Below, piece by piece: positions 35,926-48,684 of a stretch of DNA of 64,000 nucleotides; the first letter of the stretch is position 1; each line of letters starts with the position of its first letter. Origin of the DNA: Begonia masoniana (taxonomy: Eukaryota > Streptophyta > Magnoliopsida > Cucurbitales > Begoniaceae); NCBI GenBank assembly GCA_022432975.1, contig CM039512.1, forward strand, positions 39,743,936 through 39,807,935, given 5' to 3'. The notes below the pieces were generated by a model that did no database searches, had not been told where the DNA came from, and saw only the letters and a program-made list of their open reading frames with translations. A program made the position numbers and the translations under genes.

Positions 35926-36878
35926 GTAGGATTATTATCAGACATAAAAGTTTTGTTGGCTAAGCAATTTCGAATAAAAGATTTGGGAGAAGCGAGCTAT
36001 ATTCTTTGGATTCGTCTATTTAGAGATCGCAAGAATAAGTTGTTAGCCTTGTCTCGAGCATTGTATATTGACAAGATACTTGTCAGATATTCAATGCAGA
36101 ACTCAAAGAAAGGTAATTTACCTTCTTGTCATGGAGTTACTCTTTCTAAGAAGCAGTATCCTGACACGCCTCAAAAGAAAGAGGATATGAGACGCTATTC
36201 ATATGCATCAGCAGTTGGTAGCTTGATGTATGCTATGTTATGCACAAGACCTGACATGTGCTATGCAGTAGGGATAGCTAGCCGTTTTCAGTTTAATCCA
36301 GGATTAGATCACTGGATAGCAGTCAGGCACATTCTCAAGTATCTTAGGAGAACGAGAAATTATATGCTTGTATATTCAAGTAGGATTTGATTCCTACAGG
36401 ATATACAGATTCTGATTTTCAATCTGATATAGATGATCGAAAGTCGATATCTGGATCAGTATTTACTCTTGGTGGTGGAGTCATCGTTTGGAGAAGTACC
36501 AAACAAGGAGGACTTTCTAACTAGACTATGGAAGCCGAGTACATAGCTGCTTCAGAAGCAGCTAAAGAAGCTGTTTGGCTCCACAAGTTCTTTAGTGATC
36601 TGGAAGTTGTTTCAGATATGAATAAAACACTTACACTTTATTGTGATAATAGTGGTGCAGTGGCGAATTCTAAAGAACCAAGAAGCCATAAAAGATCAAA
36701 GCATATAGAAAGAAAATATCATCTGATTAGAGAGATCGTGCAACGTGGAGACGTCGCCGTTTTGAAGATTCCAACCACTGAGAATCTTGCAGATCCCTTC
36801 ACCAAGACATTGCCTGCAAAGAGTTTTGATAAACATCTTGAAGGACTAGGGATTAGAGACATGTCTCATTTGCTTTAG
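35926..36878 (+). pseudogene. Ty1/copia pol remnant (RT C-terminus and RNase H)
   Basis: Plus strand. It opens in mid-protein with LLSDIKVLLAKQFRIKDLGE, continues through RT (YASAVGSLMYAMLCTRPDM) to about 36390, then RNase H (TMEAEYIAASEAAKEAVWL, LYCDNSGAVANSKEPRSHKR, ADPFTKTLP) and ends with a stop at 36876-36878. A 1-nt deletion near 36380 breaks the frame, and a TAG lies at 36522-36524 just before TMEAEY. Everything upstream (gag, protease, integrase, most of RT, 5' LTR) is missing. In copia elements integrase precedes RT, so what remains is the 3' end only. Identity is secure; the exact copia lineage is not assigned. Confidence 0.93.
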
Positions 36879-36892
36879 GGCAAGTGGGAAAT
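36879..36892 (+). promoter_or_regulatory. Polypurine tract of copia element
   Basis: GGGCAAGTGGGAAAT lies between the pol stop and the LTR start; its purine-rich run marks plus-strand priming. Confidence 0.75.
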
Positions 36893-39031
36893 TGTTGGGA
36901 ATAATGTGCCCAACAAGCAAATGTTATGAACATTTTTATTGTTGTAATTAATAAATAAATTTTATGATTAATTTTTATGTTTGCATTATTCGATATGCTT
37001 TATAAATTCAAAGAAAAATCTTTGATTATTTGTGCAATTTTAAATTTACGTATATGTTGATATATGTGAGATTAAATTTAAAAAGAAATAATCAGAATAG
37101 TCCATGACTTATATTAGAAGTATAGGATCTTCAAATTAATAAAGTCATAAATACAGTTCACTTCGTTGAGAACGCATAGTCATATCCCCGACTATATATG
37201 TAGTAACATAAAGTGATTGTATTTTATATAATATGATTATATAGGACTGGACCAGATGAAATTATATTGTTCTTATAATATCCGTTGAATGAAGAACGAT
37301 TAATTTTATCATAATGATGGTCATATATGTACGATCTTAATTAATTGTATTTAGTAGACTCCTATTTCATTATAATTTATTCTTTGATTTACTCGGTACA
37401 GTTTTGTATGAGTTGCATTACATAAATCTTGTATTTTGGGAATAAATTAAATGAGTAGTTGGGAATGCTAACATTGATACAATGAAATCCATAATACAAG
37501 ATTCCCTTGTTTGTTAGTTCAGGGATTAAATAATTAGTGCGCAAATTCATAAATATTATGAATTAATTATTCAATCAAGAACTAATGGTAGTCAAAGATA
37601 AAGATGTAATATGAGAGGTTAACGGATTTTATATCTAGCTCTATTACGAATATTAATGGAGGATTAATACATATGTAATGACTATATCAATGGACATTAC
37701 TTTGGGTAAATATACTCTATAGTTCTAAGAGTGCAACTCTAGGTATTTAGTGGAATTACTCTAGAATTAATAATTGTGTTATTTAATATAAATAGTTTAA
37801 ATTAATTAACAAATATTATTGGAGCTTAGAACTATAGGTCCATCGGTCCTTCTGTCATCTTATATCCCTATTTAATTTTCACGTTACAAGAATAAATATA
37901 TAAATGATTAATAATGATTAATTATTTATAGGCACTCTGATAAATATATTGTTATTCAAAATATATAAATAGTTTTTATATTTTGAATTCAAAACAAAAT
38001 ATCTCATTAGATGAGATATTTTTAAGGGATTTGAATCAGATTTGAAGAATCTCATCAGATGAGATAAAATATCATCAAATAAGATTTGATGAGATTTGAT
38101 CTTCAAATTTAAATTGAAGGTTAGTTATTTAACAGATTATAAAATCAGATTTTTGAAATTTGAATAAAAGTAGATCTGAAATATCTGATCAAATTAGATT
38201 TGATCTACAATTGACTTATAGTTTGTTTAATGTTTAAAAGTAGATCTGAATAATCTCATAAGATGAGATTATCTTGAAAAGTTGTTTTCATAAATACATT
38301 CTAAAAACTGTTTTTAGATTATATGAATAATCGATAAATTGATTTATCAGATAAATCAACTGCTAATCAAATTAGATTTGATTAGTTAAGATTTATTTTT
38401 TTAAAAATTAGTTTTTATTAAAATAAATCTGAAAAATTATTTTAGAATAGATCTATAAAATTGTCAAAGGTGATTTGACAAAAAACGACTAAAAAAAGGG
38501 GAAAATAAGAAATAGAGAGCAAATCCCTAGAGAGAAAAGGTGTGACCTTTCCGTATTCGATTTTAGAAAAACGTTTTCTAAGATCGAAGAGAGACGTCTC
38601 ATATGTTGAGAACACGTCTCTCTAGAAATATAAGAGTGTTTTATTCTTGCAAGAGGGACGCCCACACGTCAGGAAATTTAAGTGTAAAGATCTTCAGAGA
38701 AGACTCGACGATTTCAAAGTCTTCGGGTATAACACCTGATCCTGAGTTAAAACTGTTAAGATCAGACGGGAGTACCTGAGTAAAATTGTTGCTCCATAAA
38801 GGTATCTTCTTTTATTATTTTACAATCTAAATTCTAATAATTTTTCTCAATGTAAATTGTTTACATTTTGAAAAATTATATATTTCTCCAAAATAATTTC
38901 TTTTAGACTAACGATTCAATTTATGGTTTTTGGTGATTTTAAAATAGTTTTAAAGTCACAGGGCAACGCATGTCACTATTATTATGAATAATAGTGAATT
39001 TCGTCATGCGTAGGAACCTCGAAAACCAACA
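36893..39031 (+). repeat. 3' LTR of copia element
   Basis: A 2139-bp segment from TGTTGGGAATAATG to AACCAACA, starting right after the purine tract and ending where satellite resumes (ATTAT, the possible target duplication). It is AT-rich and noncoding. Inside are seven inverted repeats with a 3-nt NAG spacer (37999-38385) and a 10-bp-arm hairpin, AGAGAGACGT / ACGTCTCTCT, at 38588-38623. The partner LTR is absent, so LTR limits rest on the ends and flanks. Confidence 0.85.
37999..38385. repeat. Series of NAG-spaced inverted repeats in copia LTR
   Basis: Perfect arms around a 3-nt spacer ending AG: 37999-38019 (ATATCTCAT), 38049-38065 (ATCTCAT), 38072-38092 (TCATCAAAT), 38187-38205 (GATCAAAT), 38251-38271 (TAATCTCAT), 38339-38359 (TTGATTTAT), 38363-38385 (CTAATCAAAT). 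Arms differ, but symmetry, spacer length and the AT next to the spacer are constant. Confidence 0.8.
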
Positions 39032-42000
39032 ATTATGACTTAGTATTGCGTTTGATAAAGTATAAGAAACTTCACTTCATTCGATTTGTTCCAAAAGAAC
39101 TTAACGTATCAAGCAAATGAACTTCACTGTTACATGACTTGTGAATAGAACCTAAGTTATCCATTTCACCTTCAAGGTTTTAACTTAAAGTGATAAGAAC
39201 GACGTGTATTGAGGTCCCAATAACCTTCCTGGATGTGTAATTTAGACCTAGTATTGCGTTTGATGAAGTACAAGAAACTTCACTTCGTTCGATTTGTTCC
39301 AAAAGAACTAAAAGTATCAAGCAAATGAGGTTCACTGTTACATGACTTGTGGTTAGACACTATGTTATCCATTTCACCTTCAAGTTTTAACTTCAAGTGA
39401 TTAGAACGACGTGTATGGAGGACCCAATAACCTAATGGACAACGTAACTTAGACTTAGTATTGAGTTTCATGAAGTATAAGAAACTTCACTTCATTCGAT
39501 TTGTTCCAAAAGAACATAACGTATCAAGCAAAGGAGGTTCCATGTTACATGACTTGTGGTTAGAACCTAAGTTATGCATTTCACAGTCAAGGTTTTAACT
39601 TAAAGTGATGAGAACGACGTGTATTGAGGTCCCAATAAACTTAATGGACGCGTAATTATGATTTGGTATTGCGTTTGATGAAGTATAAGAAACTTCACTT
39701 CATTCGATTTGTTCCAAAAGAACTTAACGTATCAAGCAAATGAGTTTCACTGTTACATGACTTGTGGTTAGAACCTAAGTTATCCATTTCACCTTCAAGG
39801 TTTTAACTTCAAATGATGAGAACGAAATGTATTGAGGTCCCAGTAACCTTGCTGGACGCGTAATTTAGACCTAGTATTGCGTTTGATAAAGTATAAGAAA
39901 CTTCACTTCATTCAATTTGTTCTAAAGAAACTTAACGTATCAAGCAAATGAGGTTCACTGTTACATGACTTGTGGTTAGAACCTAAGTTATCCATTTCAC
40001 CTTCAAGGTTTTAACTTAAAGTGATGAGAACGACGTGTATTGAGGACCCAATAGCCTTCTTGGACGCGTAATTAAGTCTTAGTATTGCGTTTGATGAAGT
40101 ATAAGAAACTTCACTTCAGTCGATTTGTTCCAAAAGAACTTAACGTATCAGGCAAATGAGGTTCACTATTACATGACTTGTGGTTAGAATCTAAGTTATC
40201 CATTTAACCATTAAGATTTTAACTTAAAGTGATGAGATCGACGTGTATTGAGGTCCCAATAACCTTCTTGGATGCCTAATTAAGACTTAGTATTGCGTTT
40301 AATGAATTATAAGAAACTTCACTTCATTCGATTTGTTCCAAACGAACTTAACGTATTAAGCAAATGAGGTTCACTGTTACATGACTTGTGGTTATAACCT
40401 AAGTTATCCATTTGGCCTTCAAGATTTTAACCTAAAGTGATGAGAACGACGTGTATTGAGGTCCCAATAACCTTCATGGACGCGTAATTAAGACTTATTA
40501 TTGCGTTTGATCAAGTATAAGAAACTTTACTTCATTCGATTTGTTCCAAAAAAACTTCACGTATCAAGCAAATGATGTTCACTGTTACATGACTTGTGGA
40601 TAGAACTTAAGTTATCCATTTCACTTTCATGGTTTTAACTTAAACTGATGAGAACGACGTGTATTGAGGTCCTAATAACCTTACTGGACGCGTAATTTAG
40701 ACCTAGTATTGCGTTTGATGAAGTATATGAAACTTCATTTCATTCAATTTGTTCCAAAAGAACTTAACGTATCAAGCAAATGAGGTTCACTGTTACATGA
40801 CTTGTAGTTAGAAACTATGTTATCCATTTCACCTTCAAGGTGTTAACTTTAAGTAATGAGAATGACGTGTATGGAGGACCCAATAAACTTCATGGACGCG
40901 TAATTTAGACTTAGTATTTCGTTTGATGAAGTATAAGAAACTTCACTTCGTTCGATTTGTTCCTCAAGAACTTAACATATCAAGCAAAAGAGGTTCACTG
41001 TTACATGACTTGTGGTTAGAACCTAAGTTATCCATTTCACCGTCAAGGTTTAACTTAAAATGATGAGAACGACGTGCATTGAGGTCTTAATAACCTTCCT
41101 GGATGTGTAATTTAGACCTAGTATTGCGTTTGATGAAGTACAAGAAACTTCACTTCAGTCGATTTGTTCCAAAAGAACTTAACGTATCAAGCAAATGAGT
41201 TTCACTCTTACATGACTTGTGATTAGAACCTAAATTATCCATTGCAGCTTCAAGGTTTTAACTTAAATTGATGAGAACGATGTCTATTGAGGTCCCAATA
41301 ACCTTGCTGGTCGCGTAATTTAGACCTAGTATTGCGTTTGATAAAGTATAAGAAACATCACTTCATTCGATATGTTCCAAAAGAACTTAGCGTATCAAGC
41401 AAATGAGGTTCACTGTTACATGACTTGTGGTTAGAACCCAAGTTATCCATTTCACCTTCAAAGTTTTAACTTAAAGTGATGAGAACGACGTGTATTGAGG
41501 ACCCAATATCCTTCTTGGACGCGTAATTAAGACTTAGTATTGCGTTTGATGATGTATAAGAAACTTCACTTCAGTCAATTTGTTCCAAAAGAACTTAACG
41601 TATCAAGCAAATGAGGTTCACTGTTACATGACTTGTAGTTAGAAACTATGTTATCCATTTCACCTTCAAGGTGTTAACTTTAAGTAATGAGAATGACGTG
41701 TATGGAGGACCCAATACACTTCATGGACGCGTAATTTAGACTTAGTATTTCGTTTGATGAAGTATAAGAAACTTCACTTCGTTCGATTTGTCCTCAAGAA
41801 CTTAACATATCAAGCAAAAGAGGTTCATGTACATGACTTGTGGTTAGAACCTAAGTTATCCATTTCACCGTCAAGGTTTTAACTTAAATGATGAGAACGA
41901 CGTGCATTGAGGTCTTAATAACCTTCCTGGATGTGTAATTTAGACCTCGTATTGCGTTTGATGAAGTACAAGAAACTTCACTTCAGTCGATTTGTTCCAA

Positions 42001-43814
42001 AAGAACTTAACGTATCAAGCAAATGAGTTTCACTCTTACATGACTTGTGATTAGAACCTAAATTATCCATTGCAGCTTCAAGGTTTTAACTTAAATTGAT
42101 GAGAACGATGTCTATTGAGGGTCCCCAATAACCTTGCTGGTCGCGTAATTTAGACCTAGTATTGCGTTGATAAAGTATAAGAAACATCACTTCATTCGAT
42201 ATGTTCCAAAAGAACTTAGCGTATCAAGCAAATGAGGTTCACTGTTACATGACTTGTGGTTAGAACCCAAGTTATCCATTTCACCTTCAAAGTTTTAACT
42301 TAAAGTGATGAGAACGACGTGTATTGAGGACCCAATATCCTTCTTGGACGCGTAATTAAGACTTAGTATTGCGTTTGATGATGTATAAGAAACTTCACTT
42401 CAGTCAATTTGTTCCAAAAGAACTTATTGTATAAGGCAAATGAGGTTCACTATTACATGACTTGTGTGGTTAGAACCTAAGTTATCCATTTAACCATCAA
42501 GATTTTAACTTAAAGTGATGAGAACGATATGTATTAATGTCCCAATAACCTTCCTGGACGCGTAATTAAAACTTAGTATTGCATTTGATGAAGTATAAGA
42601 AACTTCACTTCATTCGATTTGTTCCAAAAGAACTTAATGTATTAAGCAAATGAAGTTCGCTGTTAGATGACTTGAGGTGAGAACCTAAGTTATCCATTTG
42701 GCCTTCAAGGTTTTAACTTAAAGTGATGAGAATGACGTGTATTGAGGTCCCAATAACCTTCATAAATGCGTAATGAAGACTTATTATTTCGTTTGATCAA
42801 CCATAAGAAACTTTACTTCATTCGATTTGTTCCAAAAGAACTTAACGTATCAAGCAAATGAAGTTCACTGTTACATGACTTGTGGATAGAACATAAGTTA
42901 TCCATTTCACTTTCAAGTTTTTAACTTAAAGTGATGAGAACGACGTGTATTGAGGTCCCAATAACCTTACTAGACGCGTAATTTATACCTAGTATTGCGT
43001 TTGATGAAGTATAAGAAACTTCACTTCATTCGATTTGTTCCATAAGAACTTAACATATCAAGCAAAGGAGGTTCACTGTTACATGACTTGTGGTTAGAAC
43101 CTAAGTTATCCATTTCACCTTCAAGGTTTTAACTTAAAGTGATGAGAACGACGTGTATTGAGGTCCCAATAACCTTTCTAGACGCGTAATTAAGACTTAG
43201 TATTGCGTTTGATGAAGTATAAGAAACTTCACTTCATTCGATTTGTTCCAAAAGAACTTAACGTATCAAGCAAATGAGGTTCACTGTTACATGACTTGTG
43301 GTTAGAACCTAAGTTATCCATTTCACCTTCAAGGTTTTAACTTAAAGTGATGAGAACGACGTGTATTGAGGTCCCAATAACCTTTCTAGACGCGTAATTA
43401 AGACTTAGTATTGCGTTTGATGAAGTATAAGAAACTTCACTTCATTCGATTTGTTCCAAAAGAACTTAACGTATCAAGCAAATGAGGTTCACTGTTACAT
43501 GACTTGTGGTTAGAACCTAAGTTATCCATTTCACTTTCAAGTTTTTAACTTAAAGTGATGAGAACGACGTGTATTGAGGTCCCAATAACCTTACTAGACG
43601 CGTAATTTATACCTAGTATTGCGTTTGATGAAGTATAAGAAACTTCACTTCATTCGATTTGTTCCATAAGAACTTAACATATCAAGCAAAGGAGGTTCAC
43701 TGTTACATGACTTGTGGTTAGAACCTAAGTTATCTATTTCACCGTCAAGGTTTTAACTTAAAGTGATGAGAACGACGTGTATTGTGGTCCCAGTAACCTT
43801 CATGGACGCGTAAT
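39032..43814 (+). repeat. 208-bp satellite array, segment 4
   Basis: About 23 monomers. A four-monomer block of about 830 bp (about 40780-41610) is copied directly after itself, with marker variants CTTGTAGTTAGAAACTATG and TTCGTTCGATTTG. Near-identical single monomers follow at about 43150-43560. No gene seen. Confidence 0.94.
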
Positions 43815-44500
43815 TGTAGCACCCGGTTCCATTGAACCAAAAATTTAATCTATCATTAATGATGAACTTTTATAGAAGGGTTGGGGAGAGTTATTGATTA
43901 GGTTAATAAATGATCAGGCGAGGGCATGATGGTAATTAGAATTTTACATAGTGGATAACATATTTTAGGAAAAGTCCAGTGAGAGTAGCCGCCACTATCC
44001 CCTATTTTCCTCTTTTGGTGTTCAGCTCGAGCAGTAGATCTCTCTAAGCGATTCTCTCGCCCGATTCTCTTTCAACCTAGGTACTTCTTGTTTTCTTTCA
44101 TTTTAGCGATTAGTCTACTGAGGGAATACAATGTGAAGATTTTGAGGTTTCTGTGATTGAGGGTGGGTTCAGGTTCTTGGTGATAAATGGGAATGCACGG
44201 GTAGCAGAGTTTCAAATCGATTTCCTTAAACATGTTATTGATTTTTGGTAAGGTTTAGTAAGAGTTGGATTAATGTACTGTTAGGACCTTAGGTGAGCGA
44301 GCTTCTGGAGTAGTTGTAACCGAGCATTTCCAGGAGAGCCAGGTAAGTAAAGTATGCATGTGCCTTAAGGCCTACATCACAAAACAATAGGGTTATGCAT
44401 CTTGTGAATGATTTTGTATCATGCATCATGTTTTTGAAAGATTACGAAAATGAATTTCCATGTAAGAATGGTGAGGTATGAACTGAATGTGACAGACAAA

Positions 44501-44692
44501 CTATTAAGGGAACTAATCTGCCCCTTAATCGAGTAGAGGATGTATGACATTGGGAGAATTGATCCCACTCCCAAGGGAACCAAGGGATCAGATCAGCTAT
44601 TAAGGGAATTCATCCGCCCCTTAATCGAGTAGAGGATGTATGACATTGGGAGAATTGATCCCACTCCCAAGGGAACCATGGGATCAGATCAG
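44501..44692 (+). repeat. 96-bp tandem doublet in LTR 1
   Basis: Two 96-bp copies beginning CTATTAAGGGAA. Each has nested inverted repeats (ATTAAGGG/CCCTTAAT and TTGGGAG/CTCCCAA). Also present in LTR 2 (51427-51618) and LTR 3 (58364-58556). Confidence 0.85.
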
Positions 44693-45329
44693 ATTATGAA
44701 CGTATGTGTATGCAACTGAGATGAGAAAGTAGAAATTGCATGTTTAGGAATTTATGTTTTAGCAAATCATCTCATTACTGCTTTACTTACTTAGCATTAG
44801 GCTAATAGATGAGTTTTGTGATGTAGGTGTTGAGGAAACTGCAGGTTAATTCCCTGAGTTTACTGACGAATAGATGGAGTTGGAGGAGCACTTCTCTGCC
44901 ACGAACTGGTATACTGATGAGGCGGATTAACTGTTGTCTGATGGTGTGAAAGTTTAGTTGACAGTATTTCAATTTAAGTATGTTGAATTTTCATTACAGA
45001 AGTGATTTCAATGTTTTGAATACGATTTCAAGATTTTCCTGTTAATAGTATTCTGTTGGGATTTAATGTTGGCACTCACTGGAATTTTTAGTAATGTAAT
45101 GGTTTGAAACGTTTTTGAATGGTTTCATTGAAGTGAGTAAATCCTTTTCCGTAGGTTGAGTCGTTGTTCTATTGTCTATCGGAAGATGTCTTCAGTGGAA
45201 GCCATTGGACGATATAGAACAAAATTTGTCGTTTAGTGATCGGTAAATATAGCTTGTTTTATCGAAAGATGTTATTTTGTTCGCTATCGATAGATGAAGT
45301 CTAACAGTAGATGTCGGGTTATAGCTATG

Positions 45330-45775
45330 TGTCTATCGGAAGATATAAGTAGAGAGTTTGTCGTTTAGTCACCGGTGGATGTAGAGCAAAGTCGATCGGA
45401 TGAAGGAAATCATCATGCTGATGTCATCGGAAGATGTAGAGTGTATTTTGTCGTTTAGCCACCGGTGGATGTAGAGCAAAGTCGATCGGATGAAGGAAAT
45501 CATCTGGCTGACGTCATCGGAAGATGTAGAGTGTATTTTGTCGTTTAGTCACTGGTGGATGTAGAGCAAAGTCGATCGGATGAAGGAAATCATCTAGCTG
45601 ACGTCATCGGAAGATGTAGAGTGCATTTTGTCGTTTAGTGACCGGTGGATGCCGTGTGTAGATCCACCGGATGATGCAGAAAGTCTTTTGTCGTTTAGTG
45701 ACCGGTGGATGTCGTGCGTAAATCCATCGGATGATGTAGAGAACACTTTGTCGTTTTGCCACCGGATGATGTTTT
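45330..45775 (+). repeat. Native 90-bp and 60-bp minisatellite of LTR 1
   Basis: Three diverged copies of a 90-bp unit (ATCGGAAGATGTAGAG..., with TGACGTCA in two and TGATGTCA in the first), then two shorter related units around TTTGTCGTTTAGTGACCGG. It is the source of the large array at 59816-61316. Confidence 0.85.
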
Positions 45776-46066
45776 CCATTTTCTGCTCCAGCCCCTTTTT
45801 GTTGACTTTGTCTAGCGGGCGATGCGTTTGACTTTTGAAACTTATGAAGTATACTGCGATTTAATCCTTTATTCCTTTTGCCGATTATTCCTCAAAATTC
45901 CAACTGAGTATTCAAGCATCGTACAATAGCTTTGTTTAACTTTATTTTTACTTAAACGATTTTCGCTGCAAGTTTTCAAAAAAAAAAAGAAATACGGTTG
46001 AAATTTTTAGTCATGTACGGGCATGGTGTGACAAACCGGGTTCAGATAACTCGGGGCGTTACAGTG

Positions 46067-46079
46067 TGGTATCAGAGAC
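46067..46079 (+). promoter_or_regulatory. Primer binding site, internal copy 1
   Basis: TGGTATCAGAGAC, three bases after LTR 1, matching the initiator Met-tRNA 3' end over its first 11 bases. Confidence 0.9.
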
Positions 46080-46218
46080 ATTCAGTTAAACCGTTCAAAA
46101 GTTTACTCATCAGTGCCAACCGTCGTATGGAAGTACTCTAACAACTGTAAGTGTTTATGTTAGCCTCAGTAATTAGATATTTATGAACATAGTTAACCTT
46201 GTACAGGAAGTCAGTTTA

Positions 46219-48684
46219 ATGGCCAGACGCCCAGGAAGACCTAGGATACCGAGGGAAATGCCAAAATTGAGGAGTGAGGAAGAACCTAGTGTTATTAGGC
46301 AATTAACAGACTTGGTATGTCAGCAAACAGACTTAGTGCGTCAGCAGTCCGATCAGTGGGGGGTGTTACTGAACCGAGAGGTACAGGGGAGTGCCAACTC
46401 AGGTTCTATCAATGAGCATTCAGGAGACCGATTCCGAAGACTTCAGCCGCCCACATTTGATGGAAAGTCATCCAATCCGATTGTCGCTGAGGAGTGGCTT
46501 AGAAAAATTGAGAGTATGTTCAGGTGTGCCAATGTTGGTGAAGGAGACAAAGTCATGTTGGCCACGTTTCATTTTGCTGGAGACGCCCAGCTTTGGTGGG
46601 AGACAATTGAGACCACCACTGACATTCTGACTATGACTTGGTTACAGTTTAAGGACATTTTTTATGAGAAATATTTTAATAGCACAGTCCAGGCAGCAAA
46701 GAAGGTAGAGTTTTTGAACTTGAAGCAGACAGGGTCTGTGGCTGAGTACGTTAGACAATTTGAGTCCCTGTCCAGATTCGCTGAACACTTTATTCACCGA
46801 AATGAAGATAAGGTGTTTCAATTCATGAATGGACTGAAACCAGAAATGTATAGAGGGGTCAAGTTTTCGGGTTATAAGGGTTTGCCCTTCAGTGATATTG
46901 TGTCCACAGCATTGGAAATGGAAGAAGCTGAATTGAAATGCGCTGGACTAAAGGAAGCCCCGAGAAAGTTTGTTCAACCACCGCCGCAGAGAGGAGTGAA
47001 GAGATCCAATGAAGGTCAGCACAGCCAAGGGATAGGAAGGAAGGTACCAGATACCAAGACGTTTCCTCAGTGCCTAAAGTGTTCGAAGAATCACTCGGGC
47101 GAGTGTAGATTTGGATCGGGTAAGTGCTTCAACTGCGATGAGGTTGGACACTTGTACAAGGATTGCCCAAAGCCCCGGATCGTTCGATGTTTCCATTACA
47201 ACAAGGTTGGCCATGTCAACAGAGACTGCCCAGCTTTGAAGGGTGGCCCTGCCAGGATTAAGCCAAGGATATTCTCCATGATGGAGTCAGGTGACGAGGA
47301 CCAGCCTGCTGTAGTGTCAGGTACTATATTGATAAACTTTGTACCTACTTTTACTTTGATAGATTCGGGTGCAACGCATTCTTTTATAGCCTCTGCATTT
47401 GCTGATAAGTTAGATGTACGGTTTACTCCTTTTGAGCATGTGTTTAACGTAGCATTACCTTCTGGTGAGCACATGCACTCTAGTCAAATGATGCCTGATA
47501 GTGTGGTGTTAGTAGGGAATATGAATTTGTCTGCTGACCTCATTGTTATGGACATAATGGGATTTGATGTGATCCTAGGAATGGATTGGTTGTTTAAGCA
47601 TTATACTACAATAGATTGTAGAACTGGAATTGTTAGTTTTCAACCCCCTAGTGGTTTAAACCATACCTTCCAAGCCCTGAAGAAGAGTAAGGAAATGACT
47701 GTAATGACTTCTGTTAGTTGTAGACCCTCCCCTTGCAGAGAGTATTTGTGCTTTTTGGCCAGTGTTTTAGACACCCAACAAGTAGAAAAATCAAGCCCCA
47801 AAAACGTTTTAGTTATCCAAGATTTTCCAGAGGTATTTCTAGATGACCTTCCTGGCTTGCCACCAGATATGGAAATTGAATTTGTGGTAGATGTTTACCC
47901 CTGCGCTGAGCCTGTATCTAAGAATCCATATAGACTAGCACCAAAAGAACTTAAAGAATTGAAGAAACAGTTAGAGGATTTGTTGGAGAAGGGGTTCATA
48001 CACCCTAGCTTTTCACCATGGGGTGCACCTGTCCTTTTTGTCAAAAAGAAAGACGGATCAATGCGTATGTGCATAGACTATAGAGAATTGAATAAGCTAA
48101 CTGTCAAGAACAAGTATCCACTGCCGAGGATTGATGATTTATTTGATCAGCTTAAGGGTGCAAGAGTTTTTTCTAAAATTGACCTTAGGTCCGGTTATTA
48201 CCAGTTGAAGGTTAAATCTGAAGATATCCCAAAGACTGCCTTTCGCACAAGGTATGGACATTATGAGTTTTTGGTTATTTCTTTTGGTTTGACAAATGCG
48301 CCAGCAGCCTTCATGGATCTTATGAATAGGGTGTTTCGCGAGTATTTGGACAAGTTTGTCATTGTATTCATAGACGACATTCTAATCTATTCTAAAACTA
48401 AGGATGAGCATGCAGGACACCTAAACTTGGTGTTAGGATTGCTGAAGCAGCACCAACTTTATGCCAAATTTTCTAAGTGTGAGTTTTGGTTGGAAAGAGT
48501 TCACTTTCTTGGCCATGTGATCTCTGGAGAAGGGATATCTGTTGATCCAGCCAAGGTTCAATCAGTTAAGGAATGGCCTCAACCGAAGAATGCCACTGAT
48601 ATCCGACGTTTCCTTGGACTAGCAGGGTATTATAGAAATTCATCGAGGGATTTTCAAAGATTGCCACACCCCTTACTATGTTAA
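46219..48684 (+). pseudogene. Gypsy family 2 gag-protease-RT, copy 1
   Basis: The frame is open from an ATG at 46183; the ATG at 46219 (MARRPGRPR) fits related gags better and is preferred. Numbered from 46183, the order is gag domain (about residues 80-230, [17 protein letters not shown]), CCHC knuckle [14 protein letters not shown] (from about 315), a second knuckle-like [14 protein letters not shown] (from about 336) with tyrosine in place of its second cysteine, protease IDSGATHS (aspartate about 394), RT with [20 protein letters not shown] (about 633) and FIDDIL (about 731). The frame is lost at 48635-48637, where one A is missing relative to copy 2, so the last 16 or so residues are spurious. 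Otherwise remarkably intact. Confidence 0.92.

Larger units (their letters stand above)
43815..46063 (+). repeat. Gypsy family 2, LTR 1
   Basis: A 2249-bp LTR, TGTAGCACCCGG...GCGTTACA. It differs from LTRs 2 and 3 at about ten positions in the first 280 bp compared by eye. It contains a 2 x 96-bp tandem (44501-44692), a native minisatellite of three 90-bp and two about 60-bp units (about 45330-45760), an AGGTAAGT donor-like site at 44343 and an acceptor-like GATGTAG/GTG at 44827. No gene. Confidence 0.92.

Noticed and set aside
45594..45831. Small repetitive ORFs on both strands, also at 52449-52749 and 59413-59695
   Set aside because: They run through the LTR minisatellite; open frames arise from its 60- and 90-bp periods.
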